Shown: positions 44,816-56,124 of the stretch, in pieces
How positions within the stretch are numbered: position 1 is the first letter of the stretch
Layout: each line of letters opens with the position of its first letter
Notes under the pieces: generated by a model
What the model was told of the DNA's origin: nothing
The model's input: the letters and a program-made list of their open reading frames with translations, nothing else
Databases searched by the model: none
Program-made: the position numbers and the translations under genes
Origin: Bifiguratus adelaidae
Lineage: Eukaryota > Mucoromycota > Endogonomycetes > Endogonales
NCBI GenBank assembly: GCA_002261195.1
Contig: MVBO01000005.1
Location: forward strand, 263,162 to 327,161
Length of the DNA stretch: 64,000 bases
Direction of reading: 5' to 3'

Positions 44816-46398
44816 ATGGCCATCTGTCAGTACTTTCTGAAGGGAAGGTGCAAGTTTGGGGCGAGGTGTAGAGATGAACATCCTGGGCAGGTGACAGCTG
44901 GTGGAGGACAGGGATCCTTTGGAAGTTTTGGACAGGCAAAGACGGATGCCAAAGGTCCAGCCTGGAAGTAAGTTAATCAAGAAGAGTGCAGGCACGAGAT
45001 CTCACACGTAATGGAGTGAGGCTTCCATGAAAAAGGATCTGACGGACGACCGACCGCAATGGAAGTTATCATCCTATGGACCGGGCAAGTCAGAGCCCAA
45101 TTTGATCTTTGACACCGATCAGAGTCAAGAAGAGGATCGATTAGAGTTCTACGCGGCGCGAACTGGCTCTCCAGCGCAGCAACAACAATACGTAGGTGGA
45201 TACAGTCACTTTAGGCTTGATGTACTCATGTTCTTACGTCCAGACCAGACAACGGGAGCAAAGGTTGACAGACATGACACAGCAAGTCAATAATGTCATG
45301 TCTGATTTGGCTGGAGCGGTGCAATATGTCAACAAGCAAAAGACTACTAGTGGAGGTTTCGGAGCATTTGGAGCTAGTGCGAATGCTCCAAGGCAGCTCT
45401 TCCAACCACGAGCGAATGCTTCGAGTGGATTCGGCAATCAAGGCGGAGCGTTTGGAGCTTTTGGTAGCAATAATGCCCTCAGCTCCAATCCTTTCAATGT
45501 CCTAGCTCAAGGCAATACAGGACAGCAGCAAAGTACTAGTAACTTTGGACAGCCCTCTGCTTTGGGTGGCAGCGTCTTTGGGCAGACGTCAGCACCAACG
45601 AGCGCTTTTGGAGATGGATCAACTACAGGTGTCAATGCTTTCGGGCAAACGAACGGCTTTGGTGCCTTGGGTCAAGCTCAGAATAAAACTAGCGCCTTCG
45701 GGCAAACGAGTAGTCTCGGAGTGTCCAATTCCACCGCTAGCAGTTTTGGACAGCCGTCAGCTTTAGGGCAGACATCCAGTGTGTTCGGTCAAAGCCAGGC
45801 GCCGCAATCAACCTTTGGACAGACAACGTCCTTAGGCGCCGGAGGATTCGGTCAAGCAACCTCGACTGCGTCACCTTTCGGAGCCGGTACAGCGGCGGTT
45901 CAATCCCCATCATCTTTCGGAGGAGGAGGAACAGCTTCGGCATCACCTTTTGGAGCTGGATCAACAGCGCAGGGTGGTACGAATGCTTTTGGTGCTGCAA
46001 GTTCCGGTATTACAGGTGGCGGTTTCGGTACAAGTGCGTCGGCCGCGCCAGCAGTACAGAATCCAGCCTCATTGACAGGTACAAACACTTTTGGACAAAG
46101 CGCCACCTCAACGCCAGCTCCGGCACCCGGAATATTTGGCCAAAGCATCCCCCCGGCGGCAAATGTCACTCAAGGATCGAACGACAATGTGTTTGGCCAA
46201 GCGAGCACTCCAGCACCGAATGTACTTACCGCGTCCGCATCGACGCCTTCTCAACATACACCCAATCCTAGTCAGAATCTGATAGCAGCCACTTCTGGCG
46301 CTGATCAAGCCACTGTACGCGCCATGCAAGCGTTTCAAGCTCCCGAATTTGAGCCTGGAATGATTCCCGAAATGGAACCTCCTGTTGAAGTGAGATAA
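44816..46398 (+). CDS. NUP42: FG-repeat nucleoporin NUP42 with CCCH zinc finger
   Basis: Cytoplasmic-side nuclear pore protein that helps mRNA export through Gle1/Dbp5. Exons 44816-44967, 45017-45191 and 45244-46398, 493 aa. Seen: a single CCCH finger at the very N-terminus (C-x7-C-x5-C-x3-[16 protein letters not shown]), as in animal NUP42; a segment [19 protein letters not shown]; a short coiled coil ([14 protein letters not shown]); then about 300 residues of FG/GxFG repeats with spacers rich in Ser, Thr, Gln and Ala. It ends [17 protein letters not shown]. Exon 2 uses the AG at 45015-45016; the nearby later AG would break the frame. Secure as a NUP42 orthologue. Confidence 0.88.
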
Positions 46399-46531
46399 AC
46401 ATCTCTATGCAGTGACTGTAAATACACAATGACAACATGCTTGTACAATACCACCAATGTAGCCAACGCAACCATGCATAAGAATATACAATACAGACGC
46501 ATCACATTGAACGACGCCTTAGATCTTGCCC

Positions 46532-46986
46532 TTAACCGTCATGCCGCAGACTGACACTATGGAAATGCCGGGCCGGATTGATGTTTCTGAGGCTTCCTTT
46601 TCCCATAAGGACAATGTCTCCCTGACAATAATATCCGTTATACAATGTCCATGATGTGGTGGACTGGGTCTTGATGGATGAAACGGATAGGTCAAGGTCG
46701 TAATCGCACACCTGCGAATTGATAGTTGTTGCACCTAGCCAAACAGAGTGAGTGCCTGTCATTGAAGACAGGATGGTGGATGCCGTGTCATTGAAAGGCC
46801 TCTGAGGTACTCACCTTGCGTCAGGTGTACCACTCCACTATATCGTGGATTCACAAAAAATTCGGCACCGACGAGGAAACTTCCTTGCTTCTTGTGTATG
46901 CTTTGCTGGTCTACCAACGGCGACGCTTGCACGACCCATAGTCCAAAGGCGATTAACAAGGGCAACAAGCGCCAGCAGTAGGTCAT
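46532..46986 (-). CDS. small secreted protein of unknown family
   Basis: Exons 46986-46815 and 46755-46532, 131 aa. Seen: a clear signal peptide (YCWRLLPLLIAFGLWVVQA, predicted cleavage near residue 22), then a short beta-rich mature protein with two Cys (SQVCDYDLDLSV and YNGYYCQGDIVL), which could form one disulfide, and no further membrane segment. Start is the first ATG. I do not recognise the fold; it could be a cell-wall or effector-type protein. It lies convergent with NUP42. Confidence 0.65.
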
Positions 46987-47308
46987 TGCATCACACCAAG
47001 CAAAAGAGCAAGTGCGGGGTTATAAGGAGGAATAAGGATTCTAGAACACCTCCTAATTGACATCTTAGTGCTATGTTACACAGGACATAAAGCGCCGAGA
47101 GTGAGGTCGCACGCCACTGTGCAAAGCCTATGGATGCTCCAGAAGGATCGCATCGACAAAGACGTCACTTGCGCCAATGGTGAACGATGTCGGAATCATT
47201 GACACCATCTGATTCGCTGTTTGGAACAATGCAGACAAATTAATGTAGAGTGGCGAATACAATGGAAGGGTTGCGTAGGAACACAGCTTTTTCCATTGAG
47301 CTTATACT
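46987..47308. promoter_or_regulatory. divergent promoter region upstream of the chitin synthase
   Basis: About 320 bp between the secreted-protein start and the chitin synthase start. No open frame or known motif recognised. Confidence 0.3.
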
Positions 47309-50300
47309 ATGGAGCGGGGACAGGAAGAGATGGTAGATGTTCTTGAACATCAGTTCAGGCACCAAATGGCTCGATATCTATCCTTCAATGTCCTTGTCTG
47401 TATCAATCCATTGCGATCCAACGAAACTCTAAGCGATGAAAGGGATCAATACGCCTTGTATTACCGTGATTTGAGTAGTCGTCAGGAACTTCCGCCGCAT
47501 GTGTTTGGACTCGCTGCCAATGTGTATTTTCACTTGCGGAGGAGCGGACAAGATCAGTTGGTCGTGCTAAGGTACGTTAAACGAGATGATTCGATGCAGT
47601 GATTTACTAGGGGTTCAGAGGCCATTCCGGAGCCGGAAAAACGACGAGTCACGATCTCATTGTATCTCAACTGTTGAATCTATCCATACATACCAAACGA
47701 CAACGAAAACTCGGTGATCAAATCACAGCAGCTAAATTCATTCTTCGACAGTTTGGCGAATGCCGTACGCTACAACATCATACGTGCTCTCCGTATCATT
47801 GTTTTCAGCAATTGCAATTTGCCGACAATGGACATCTCAAGGGAGCTACCAGTTATGTCTACGGGTTGTCTACTCGCCGTTTGACGCATGCGCCAAGCGG
47901 CGAGCGCACATTTCAGGTGTTTTATACTATGCTGGCGGGCTTAACGGGTTCCGAGAAGTCAGCATTGCATCTAGATTTGCCAGCGGACCAGTTTCATTAC
48001 CTCAATTTCGCCAAGCAGTCTCAAGACAGTGAAGATCAAGATGGTATCTCGTATACGCATCTACGAAACGCGCTGAAAGCATGTGGAATCAAGGCTCGGC
48101 GCGTCATGCACATCTTTCAAATCTTGGCAGCCATCCTCAGATTGGGAAACCTTACCTTTGTCAACACTTATGATCATCAAAGCACGCAAGAAGGATGTAC
48201 GGTTAAAAATGAGGAGGAGTTGGACTTCATCGCAGGCATGTTGGGCGTTTCGAAAACACGCCTGGAAACTGCGTTGAAATTTCGTCTCAAATGGATTCGA
48301 CACGAGATGTGCAGTATCTTTCTGGATGCTGCAGCTGCTCGGGATCAACTTGATTCTGTGGTGAGAGCTCTATATACCATGTTATTTGGATGGATCGTTA
48401 TAAGCATCAATGACAAGTTGAAATATACATCGATCGAGGCACGGCCAAGTTGCATTGGCGTCTGGGATAGCGCAGGTTTTCAGCACGATTCAACAAACGG
48501 GTTCGAACAATTTGCGTTCAATTGGCATGCTCAGGAGATGACCGACCTCGTTCACAATATCTCCATCTCGCAATTCGGCTTAGGTGACAAACCTTCCTCT
48601 CCATGTGCCAGTGCATCCTTGATGCTCGAGCCGGTTCTTAATCACGTTTCATGGCGAAAGCTTATTCGTCAGCAACGCTCCCTTTGTGGCATCCTTGCTC
48701 ATGAAAGCGACCGGTATTTGGATGGACAGACAGACGCTACCGCTGCCAATCTCTTGGCTTCGTATCAGAAACATGTATTGCATCACCTCAAGTTTGAACA
48801 ATCATCGGAGCGATTTAGCTTTGGCATTCGTCACTATGGTACAAAGGTTGACTACGCCATTGATGGATTCCTCGCAAGCAATTGTGAAACCATCTCTTCA
48901 GACTTTGTGCAATTGTTCTGCAATAGTGCAAATAAGTTTTTGGTGACATTGATGCAATCAAGTCAATTACAACAGACCATCCATCCCAAGGACCAGGTAA
49001 CTCCAATCTATGCTCGTGCGTCCACGACATTGTTTCCAGCGGACGGATATGAGGATGGCGAATCCAATGAGAAAGGGGACAGAAACACAAGAGATAACGC
49101 CCCTTGTAGGTCCACCCACCTCGACGATGTCTTCATAGCCCAGCGACACATTTCAAACATGCTTTCTTCAGCCAGACTTTGGGATGTGATTCACATCAAG
49201 CCCAATGACGCGTTGGAGCCCGGTCGTTTTGACCGCCCAAAGGTCCGCGAACAGGTTGATGCGTACCAATTGGTCGAACTTGCTGCGATTGCCAACCAAG
49301 TCTTTGCCGTGTCTTATACCCAAGAGGAATTCCTATCACGATATCGAAGGATTCTACCTGAGAATAACTCTGCAGATAATGGCTTTACCGACTTTCAACG
49401 ACTTATTCTATCCATGAATTGGACGGTTGACGACTATCGACTGGATGAAGATGTCATTCACATCAAGAATGAGCTGTACCGTCAATTGGAAAACGACCTT
49501 AGGGCTCTTGAGCAAACCGAACGAATGCCGAGGTCGGATTCTACCCCTCTCGGTACAGCCCATATCGAAAGCTACCTCAACGACGTTGCAAGATCACGAA
49601 CATGTTTGCAGGGCAAGCTGCATGATCCATCCAGTTCCATGGATAGCGATGATGATGTGCTGGGCATGGCCAAAGTCTATGACGAGGCTAGTCAGTTGCG
49701 GGATGAAAGTGAATGGGCAAAGAGCGCATTGGAAAGGTATGTGGATCCAAATATACAAACGTCGGTCTTGTCGATTCATCCCATTTGGCTTGCAGTAGTG
49801 CGGATTTGATCTATGATTATGCCGCCCCAAATCGCAAAGACAACGTTGAAGAAGTACCCATTACCTTCGTTCGCAGGACGTGGGTTCGTTTTGTGTGGTT
49901 CATGACCTGGTGGATTCCCAGTCTGGCTCTCTCCACCATTGGTAAAATGAAACGTGAAGATGTGAGAATGGCATGGCGGGAGAAGACAACCTTATGCATC
50001 CTGATCCTCCTCTTGTCGTTCGTCGTCATCTTCTTCATTGTCGGTATCGCTGGCGTGATTTGCCCGGGAACAAGTCAAATGTATAGCGCAAGCGACGTCG
50101 CTGCTCATAGTATTTCCACCGACTATTATGTCAGCTTGCGCGGTGTCGTCTATGATTTGACTCGGTTTGTCCAAACGGACCATGGAACAACAACATACCC
50201 AGCAGCAAAGACGCAGATGGCCGATTTCTCTGGAACAGACGTAACTATCGGTTTTCCCATTCCGCTTACGCTTGGATGCTATGGCCTCGTTTCGGATGAT

Positions 50301-52894
50301 GCTGTCCAAATCAAACCAAATGCCAGTCTCAACGTACCATCCTTTATCCACAATTCAGGCCCAAAACTCCAAACAGATCAGCGTCTCACTCAACTACGGG
50401 ACGAAAATTGGTACTTCGACATATTATTGCCCACTCTCAACATTTACAAGAAGGGCAAGATTGTAATTGACATGAATCAGGTCAAGAGCGACTTTAGCAA
50501 TTGGGGCCGACAATGGGTAGTGATTGATGGCCAGATATTTGACCTGTCCGATTACTTTACGACTGCCAATTCATATCCAACCAACGTCCCTGGCGTACCA
50601 AACTACCACTTCCTGGATGACGTCGTAGAGACATTGTTCAAGACCTACGCGGGAACCGACATGTCAAAACAGTGGCACAAGTCAAAGTCCCTCATGAACG
50701 CGACCGCGCAAGCGTACAATTGGAATTGTCTCAAAAACGTCTTTTACGTGGGCGACGTCGACCTACGATATAGCCCCCAATGTCAATTCCCTAACTACCT
50801 GTTGCTCGGATTCGCCTGTATCATGTGCGCGGTCATCCTCATCAAATTTTTGGCGGCACTGCAATTCGGAGGGAAGCCTACCCCCGAAGATCATGACCAA
50901 TTCGTGATATGTCAGGTACCTTGTTATACTGAAGGAGAGGAAAGTTTGCGCAAAACCATTGACTCGCTCACTTGCTTGAATTATGATGACAAACGGAAGT
51001 TGCTCTTCATCATTTGTGATGGTATGGTCATGGGATCTGGTAATGATCTGCCTACACCGCAAATTGTGCTGGACATTCTTGGTGTCGACCCCACGTTGGA
51101 TCCCGAGCCTCTCATGTTCAAGTCCATCGCCGAAGGATCAAATCAACTCAATTACGCAAAAGTATATTCGGGACTGTACGAATTCGAAGGTCACATTGTA
51201 CCATACCTTGTTGTCGTCAAGGTCGGGAAACCCAGTGAACGCGCCAAACCAGGGAATCGCGGTAAACGCGACTCTCAAATCATCTTGATGCGCTTCCTCA
51301 ATCGCGTCCATTTCGATTCCGAGATGACGCCCCTCGAGCTGGAAATGTATCATCAGATCAGAAACGTCATTGGCGTGGATCCCAGCTTTTATGAGTACAT
51401 CCTCATGGTCGATGCCGATACCGAAGTTTATCCTGATTCTCTGACGCGATTGGTCTCGTCCACGTTGCACGATGGCAAGGTGATTGGCATTTGTGGTGAA
51501 ACTAGCCTGCGGAACGAAGATAATTCGTGGACAACCATGATTCAAGTATACGAGTACTACATCTCTCATCATCTTTCCAAGGCCTTTGAATCTCTCTTTG
51601 GTTCCGTCACATGTCTGCCTGGATGTTTCTGCATGTACAGAGTGCGTTCAACCCACAAGAACACTCCTTTGATCATCTCCGACGAAGTCATCAACGAGTA
51701 CTCGGACAATCACGTTGATACATTGCACAAAAAGAACCTGCTTCATCTTGGAGAAGATCGGTACTTGACTACGCTCATGATGAAGCACTTTCCTCAATAC
51801 AATATGACATTTACACCACATGCTCAATGCAAAACACATGCGCCCGATCGATGGTCCGTCCTTCTTTCTCAACGTCGTCGCTGGATCAATTCGACCATTC
51901 ATAATCTGCTTGAACTTGTCTTTCTCCCCGAACTGTGCGGCTTCTGTTGCTTTTCCATGCGATTCGTGGTCCTCATTGATCTTATGGGAACCTTTATGCT
52001 ACCGTCTACGGTGATCTACATTGGCTATCTCATCTATGTCGTCGCGAGTGGCACTGGACCGTTCCCATTGATCTCAGTGATCATGCTAGCTGCTATCTAC
52101 GGTCTCCAGGCCATCATTTTCATCATCAAGCGACAATGGCAGCATATCGGTTGGATGCTCATCTATCTCTGCGCTTTCTCGCTCTTTTCCTTCTTCATTC
52201 CCATCTACTCCTTCTGGCACTTTGATGACTTTAGCTGGGGCAACACTCGAGTGGTTGTTGGCGAGAGCAACAAGAAAAAGATCATTGTCGTCGACGGGGA
52301 TGAAGAGCGGTTTGATGAAAAGATGATTCCATTGAAGCGCTGGAATGTCTATGAGCAAGAACTCTGGGAGATGGCTACATTGCAATCCGGATACTCGAGA
52401 CCCCTTCGTCACGCACGACATGCATCCTCCTCTCCCGTTGGTCATCGAAGCGAAAGCGCTGCAAGCCTTTACCAGCCTCACAGCATCACTGCGTCGCTTC
52501 CCAATCCCATCTTTGACCATGAACTCGCGTCACGACCGCCATCCATGACTCCTTCCGTCCAACAAGCCGTTTTCAACCATCCCCATCATCTATCTTCTCC
52601 CATCCATTCGCGCTCCTCTACATCTACCTTTGCTTCGCATACCCCACCGATTGGACCGTCTCCAGACGCCTTACCTACCGACACTGAACTGTTGCACGAG
52701 CTTCGCAACATCCTCTCCTCCGTCAACCTCATGACCGTCACCAAGAAACAAGGTAACGCGTCAATCCCTCGTCACGCGCCTCTCTAACCTTTGACTCTCT
52801 AGTACGACAACAACTCTCTGCCTTCTTCAATACAGACTTGTCCTATAGACGCGACTTTATTAACCATCACATTGAACACATCCTTCGTCAATAG
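47309..52894 (+). CDS. chitin synthase with myosin motor-like domain
   Basis: Division 2 (class V/VII-type) chitin synthase, a polarised cell-wall enzyme of filamentous fungi. Exons 47309-47571, 47619-49736, 49796-52752 and 52803-52894, 1809 aa. Seen: myosin-like N-terminal domain with P-loop GHSGAGKTT (about residues 89-97) and a WDSAGFQ relay segment; two TM helices (ILILLLSFVVIFFIVGIAGV region); a cytochrome-b5-like stretch; catalytic domain with DADTEVYPDS, GETSLRNEDN, FESLFGSVTCLPGCFCMYR and QRRRWINST; C-terminal TM helices; and a DEK-C-like end (QLSAFFNTDLSYRRDFINHH) completed by the last small exon. The motor looks diverged (GHSG for GESG). Class V versus VII is not settled. The product is UDP-GlcNAc-derived chitin at hyphal tips. 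Confidence 0.92.
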
Positions 52895-53051
52895 CCAAGT
52901 AAAGGCAAGATCATCCCAAACCCTCCTGCATAAGTTACACTTGCCGCCCCCCCGCGCCCCTTGACCATATGATTGTTTAATGCTACATGTTTCACCTTTT
53001 GAACCGGTGTGTTCCATCTCTTTCCCATGGTTTCAGAGTAGACTAGATGAT

Positions 53052-54910
53052 ATGGACCTGAGCACTCGGCTTCTACAGCCTATGGAAGGCTTTCCTAGTC
53101 TATCTTGTGTACCACCTTCCTTGTCCTCTCTAGGAGTGTCCGAAGGCTTGTATTCTACGAACGAGGACAAGGTAGAAGAAGAGCTGAGGCAGGAGTCCTG
53201 TTCCTATGCCAGCGCTCTCTTGAGGCACAAGGCCAAGCACGGTAGGTGGAGACAAGTGGGGAGCTTAACGTCTGGTCGCGTGTTTTTCTTCCTTCTCATA
53301 CAGAGGTTTGTTTTTTAGGTATACGACCGGCGCCGGCGGATCAGATACGGTCATCTTCATGGCAGAATGTGTCACGCAACATCAAATACATGGATAGTCT
53401 CTATGATGCTACGTTTCACACCTGGCTCAAGTCGGAGGATAATGTCCTCGTGACTTCGGTCTATCTCCAACGTATTGCAAACGAGTATCCTGTTGTGCGA
53501 ATCATTAATGCGCTCAAATGGCTCATCAGTGATTGGAGGCTAGAGAGCATCATTGTCCTGGTGCGTCATGTGTGTATGGATTGGGAAGGGGCCGTGGGTG
53601 ACTTGCAAAAAGCCTACCTACTGCGACACTTGACACAGAATTGGGCAGCTCAGTACATGGCAGCCTTGCTCACGTCTCTTCTTACCGCACCACCCTACGC
53701 CGATCCCCCAGCGATCGCCATGATCTGTCTACATAACCCGCCGTCGATGGGTGAAGCCATTCAGCGTCCACATCCTGCATCATCTTTAAACAACTCCATC
53801 CAGAATCCATTTCAATCGCCTCCGCGGCGACGATCTTCACCCAAAGAGGTCGAAAGTTGCAGACCATCCCAATACAACCATACCCATCATCACACATCCT
53901 CTATCCGCTACCCAACATCCACCGGACCGGCACTGGTCGAAACGCTTACTGAACAACGCGAACGCTTCCTGCGTGCCTTCACCCAAGACTGGGACTTTTC
54001 AAAGCTTTCTGAATTCTTCATGTTTCTGCAACCACGCGCCAACGTGGGCTACAAGTTCAAGTGTGTCTTGCTGCAAGAGGCAGCCAAGCGTGACCGAGAA
54101 CTGCTGACCAACAAATTGTCCATGCGGCATTTTGCCAACGTGAACTCGGATTATGAGTCTGATACGCAGATGCCTGTACGAAAGGAGGGGCTGCCCTCCC
54201 CAACTAACGTGCCGGCCAGCTCACCATCGACGCTCGACCCTACAGTCGTGGATAGAGATGAAACCGCAGCCAAGGTCGTATCCTCAAACCTGGAAATCAG
54301 GGTAGAAAGTCTGGATATTGATCTCTCTAGCGTCTCACTCCAAAGGAGTCGAAGAGAATCGCTGATCGAGTGCTCAGAGTCAAAGCGACAACGAGTTATT
54401 CGAGATGAAGAGTCTCTTGAAGCTGACGATGCATCAGCTCGGTCAGAGTGCGATTATGCGAACGAGAGCGCGCCATCCTCACATATACCTACATTTGCGT
54501 CCACCTCAGCAACACCCCCAACCAACTACGCAGGACTACCACGCCATCATCTCCCTCCATACGCTTCCAGACACCCAGAGCAACATCGACGAAGACGGTC
54601 CAGTAGCGGAGGCAACCCTCATCATGAACCCTCAGCCACTCATTCCGCAAGCTATTCCTTGTCTAGCGAGGATCCGTCGGTACCATCCACTCCACCCTCT
54701 CGCAAATCCTCCTTTTCTTGTGATCCCGGCCGATCCACGCGACAGTCGCAAAGCATGGATACCTGGGTTGATATGGATATGGCAAATGTCCACCTCATCC
54801 AAGCACAATCTTCTTTGTTGGTCAATGTTTTGGAGAACGAAAAGTCTGAGGAGCCCGATAGGAGCATGGCCAAGGAGAATGACAAGGATCTTTCGTTGAC
54901 CTACCATTGA
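53052..54910 (+). CDS. orphan protein with disordered C-terminal half
   Basis: Exons 53052-53241 and 53319-54910, 593 aa; a longer version from ATG 52980 is in frame. Seen: a helical region (about residues 75-190: NIKYMDSLYDATFHTWLKSE, LQRIANEYPVVRIINALKWL, VRHVCMDWEGAVGDLQKAYL), a His/Ser/Pro-rich linker, a second helical piece (EQRERFLRAFTQDWDFSKLS, YKFKCVLLQEAAKRDRELLT), then about 250 disordered residues rich in Ser and Pro. No catalytic or membrane motif recognised. The tight splice and clean frame support a real gene. It lies just downstream of, and on the same strand as, the chitin synthase. Confidence 0.65.
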
Positions 54911-54987
54911 TGTTCTTTTCGGTGGTCAAGCCTAGATGTACACTACCACCCTCTATAATTGTGATATAATACAGTGCAGAGTACGAT

Positions 54988-56089
54988 TTACATGTCTTCA
55001 GCGCTCCATGCGTACGCTTCGGCCTTTAAAGCCGTCCGCGAGTTTTGACGCAAAAAATACTCCTTTTCGAATCCGTTGGATCGATCAACACCGTCCCATC
55101 GATATCCAGGTGGGATATTGAATCGGTTCGGTGGCCAGTGACCTTGATAGGTGGGTCTCTTTGGGCCTTTTGATTTCTTTTTACTTGCCGACTGCATGAT
55201 GATTAGGTCAGGGTATTGAACGCCATAATAAGGGTTGACTTACCGTGAGAAAGAATGCAGCTGGATCATTCCACAGGGTCCGCTCTTTGAGCTCCTCGTT
55301 CAATTCCTTGTCATCCGCATATCTAGACGAGGTTTACCTAAATGTTTCTGAGGGAACGTTGATCAATCCACGTACCTTGCAAGAGGCTTGTGCTGCTCCT
55401 CTAGTTCGCGCCGTTTCCTGTCTTCTTGCTCTTGCCGCTGAACTAGACCTTTACCCCATTCCATCTTCTTTTCTTCCCGTTCCATCTGTTCCCTTCTGGC
55501 TCGAGCTTCTTCAGCTCTTTTGGCCGCTAGATCCACCTTGCGTCCGCTCTTGTCACGATGTACCGTCTCTGCGTCTCGGCCCGTCTCATCCGGATCCAGT
55601 TCTTGCATCCTGCTCAATTGTTCCATCTGCAGTCTCTCGTTCTCCGCCCTTGCCTCTTCATAGTATTGGAGACCTCCTCTTGGCCTCGACACGGGAGGTG
55701 TAGCATCTACAAGGCGGTCAAACTTTTGTGTCTTGTCGATCGCTGACCGAGGATCCCGCCCCGCAACATGTCTAGTCCCACTTGCCTTCATTGACCACCA
55801 CAGGTTGATTCTCCTCCAGTTCTTCGCCTTCCTCCTCTCTTTTCCTCTCATTTTCCAAGGCAGCTTCGCGTATCATCTCCCAGGCGTCTGCTCTAGGCAC
55901 CTTCTCCTCCCTGATCTTGACATTCTCTTCTACTACCGGCGCGTACTCGTCATCCTCTTCCTCTTCAATGCCTCGATTCCAGTCAAACTCGCTCTCGTCG
56001 ACAATCCCAACGTTGCCCTTCTTCAGCGTCTGACCCTTCTTCTTCTTCTTCTTCTCTGTTCCATAATGCTTGGCCAAGTAAGCTTGCAT
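54988..56089 (-). CDS. BUD13: pre-mRNA-splicing factor BUD13 (CWC26)
   Basis: Component of the RES (retention and splicing) complex of the spliceosome. Exons 56089-55786, 55742-55376, 55322-55244 and 55191-54988, 317 aa. Seen: N-terminal [20 protein letters not shown], an acidic middle, then the conserved core [44 protein letters not shown] and the C-terminal [20 protein letters not shown]. The first intron (55785-55743) starts with GCAAGT: a GC-AG intron, needed because no GT donor joins VVVNE to AIDKTQKF in frame. Shorter than animal BUD13, similar to other fungi. Secure. Confidence 0.93.
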
Positions 56090-56124
56090 GTCACGCGGAG
56101 ATAATTGGCTCGCTCCTTTCTCTC

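Noticed and set aside
45226..46338. Several long minus-strand frames under NUP42
   Set aside because: Mirror of the repetitive FG codons; no splice or family support.
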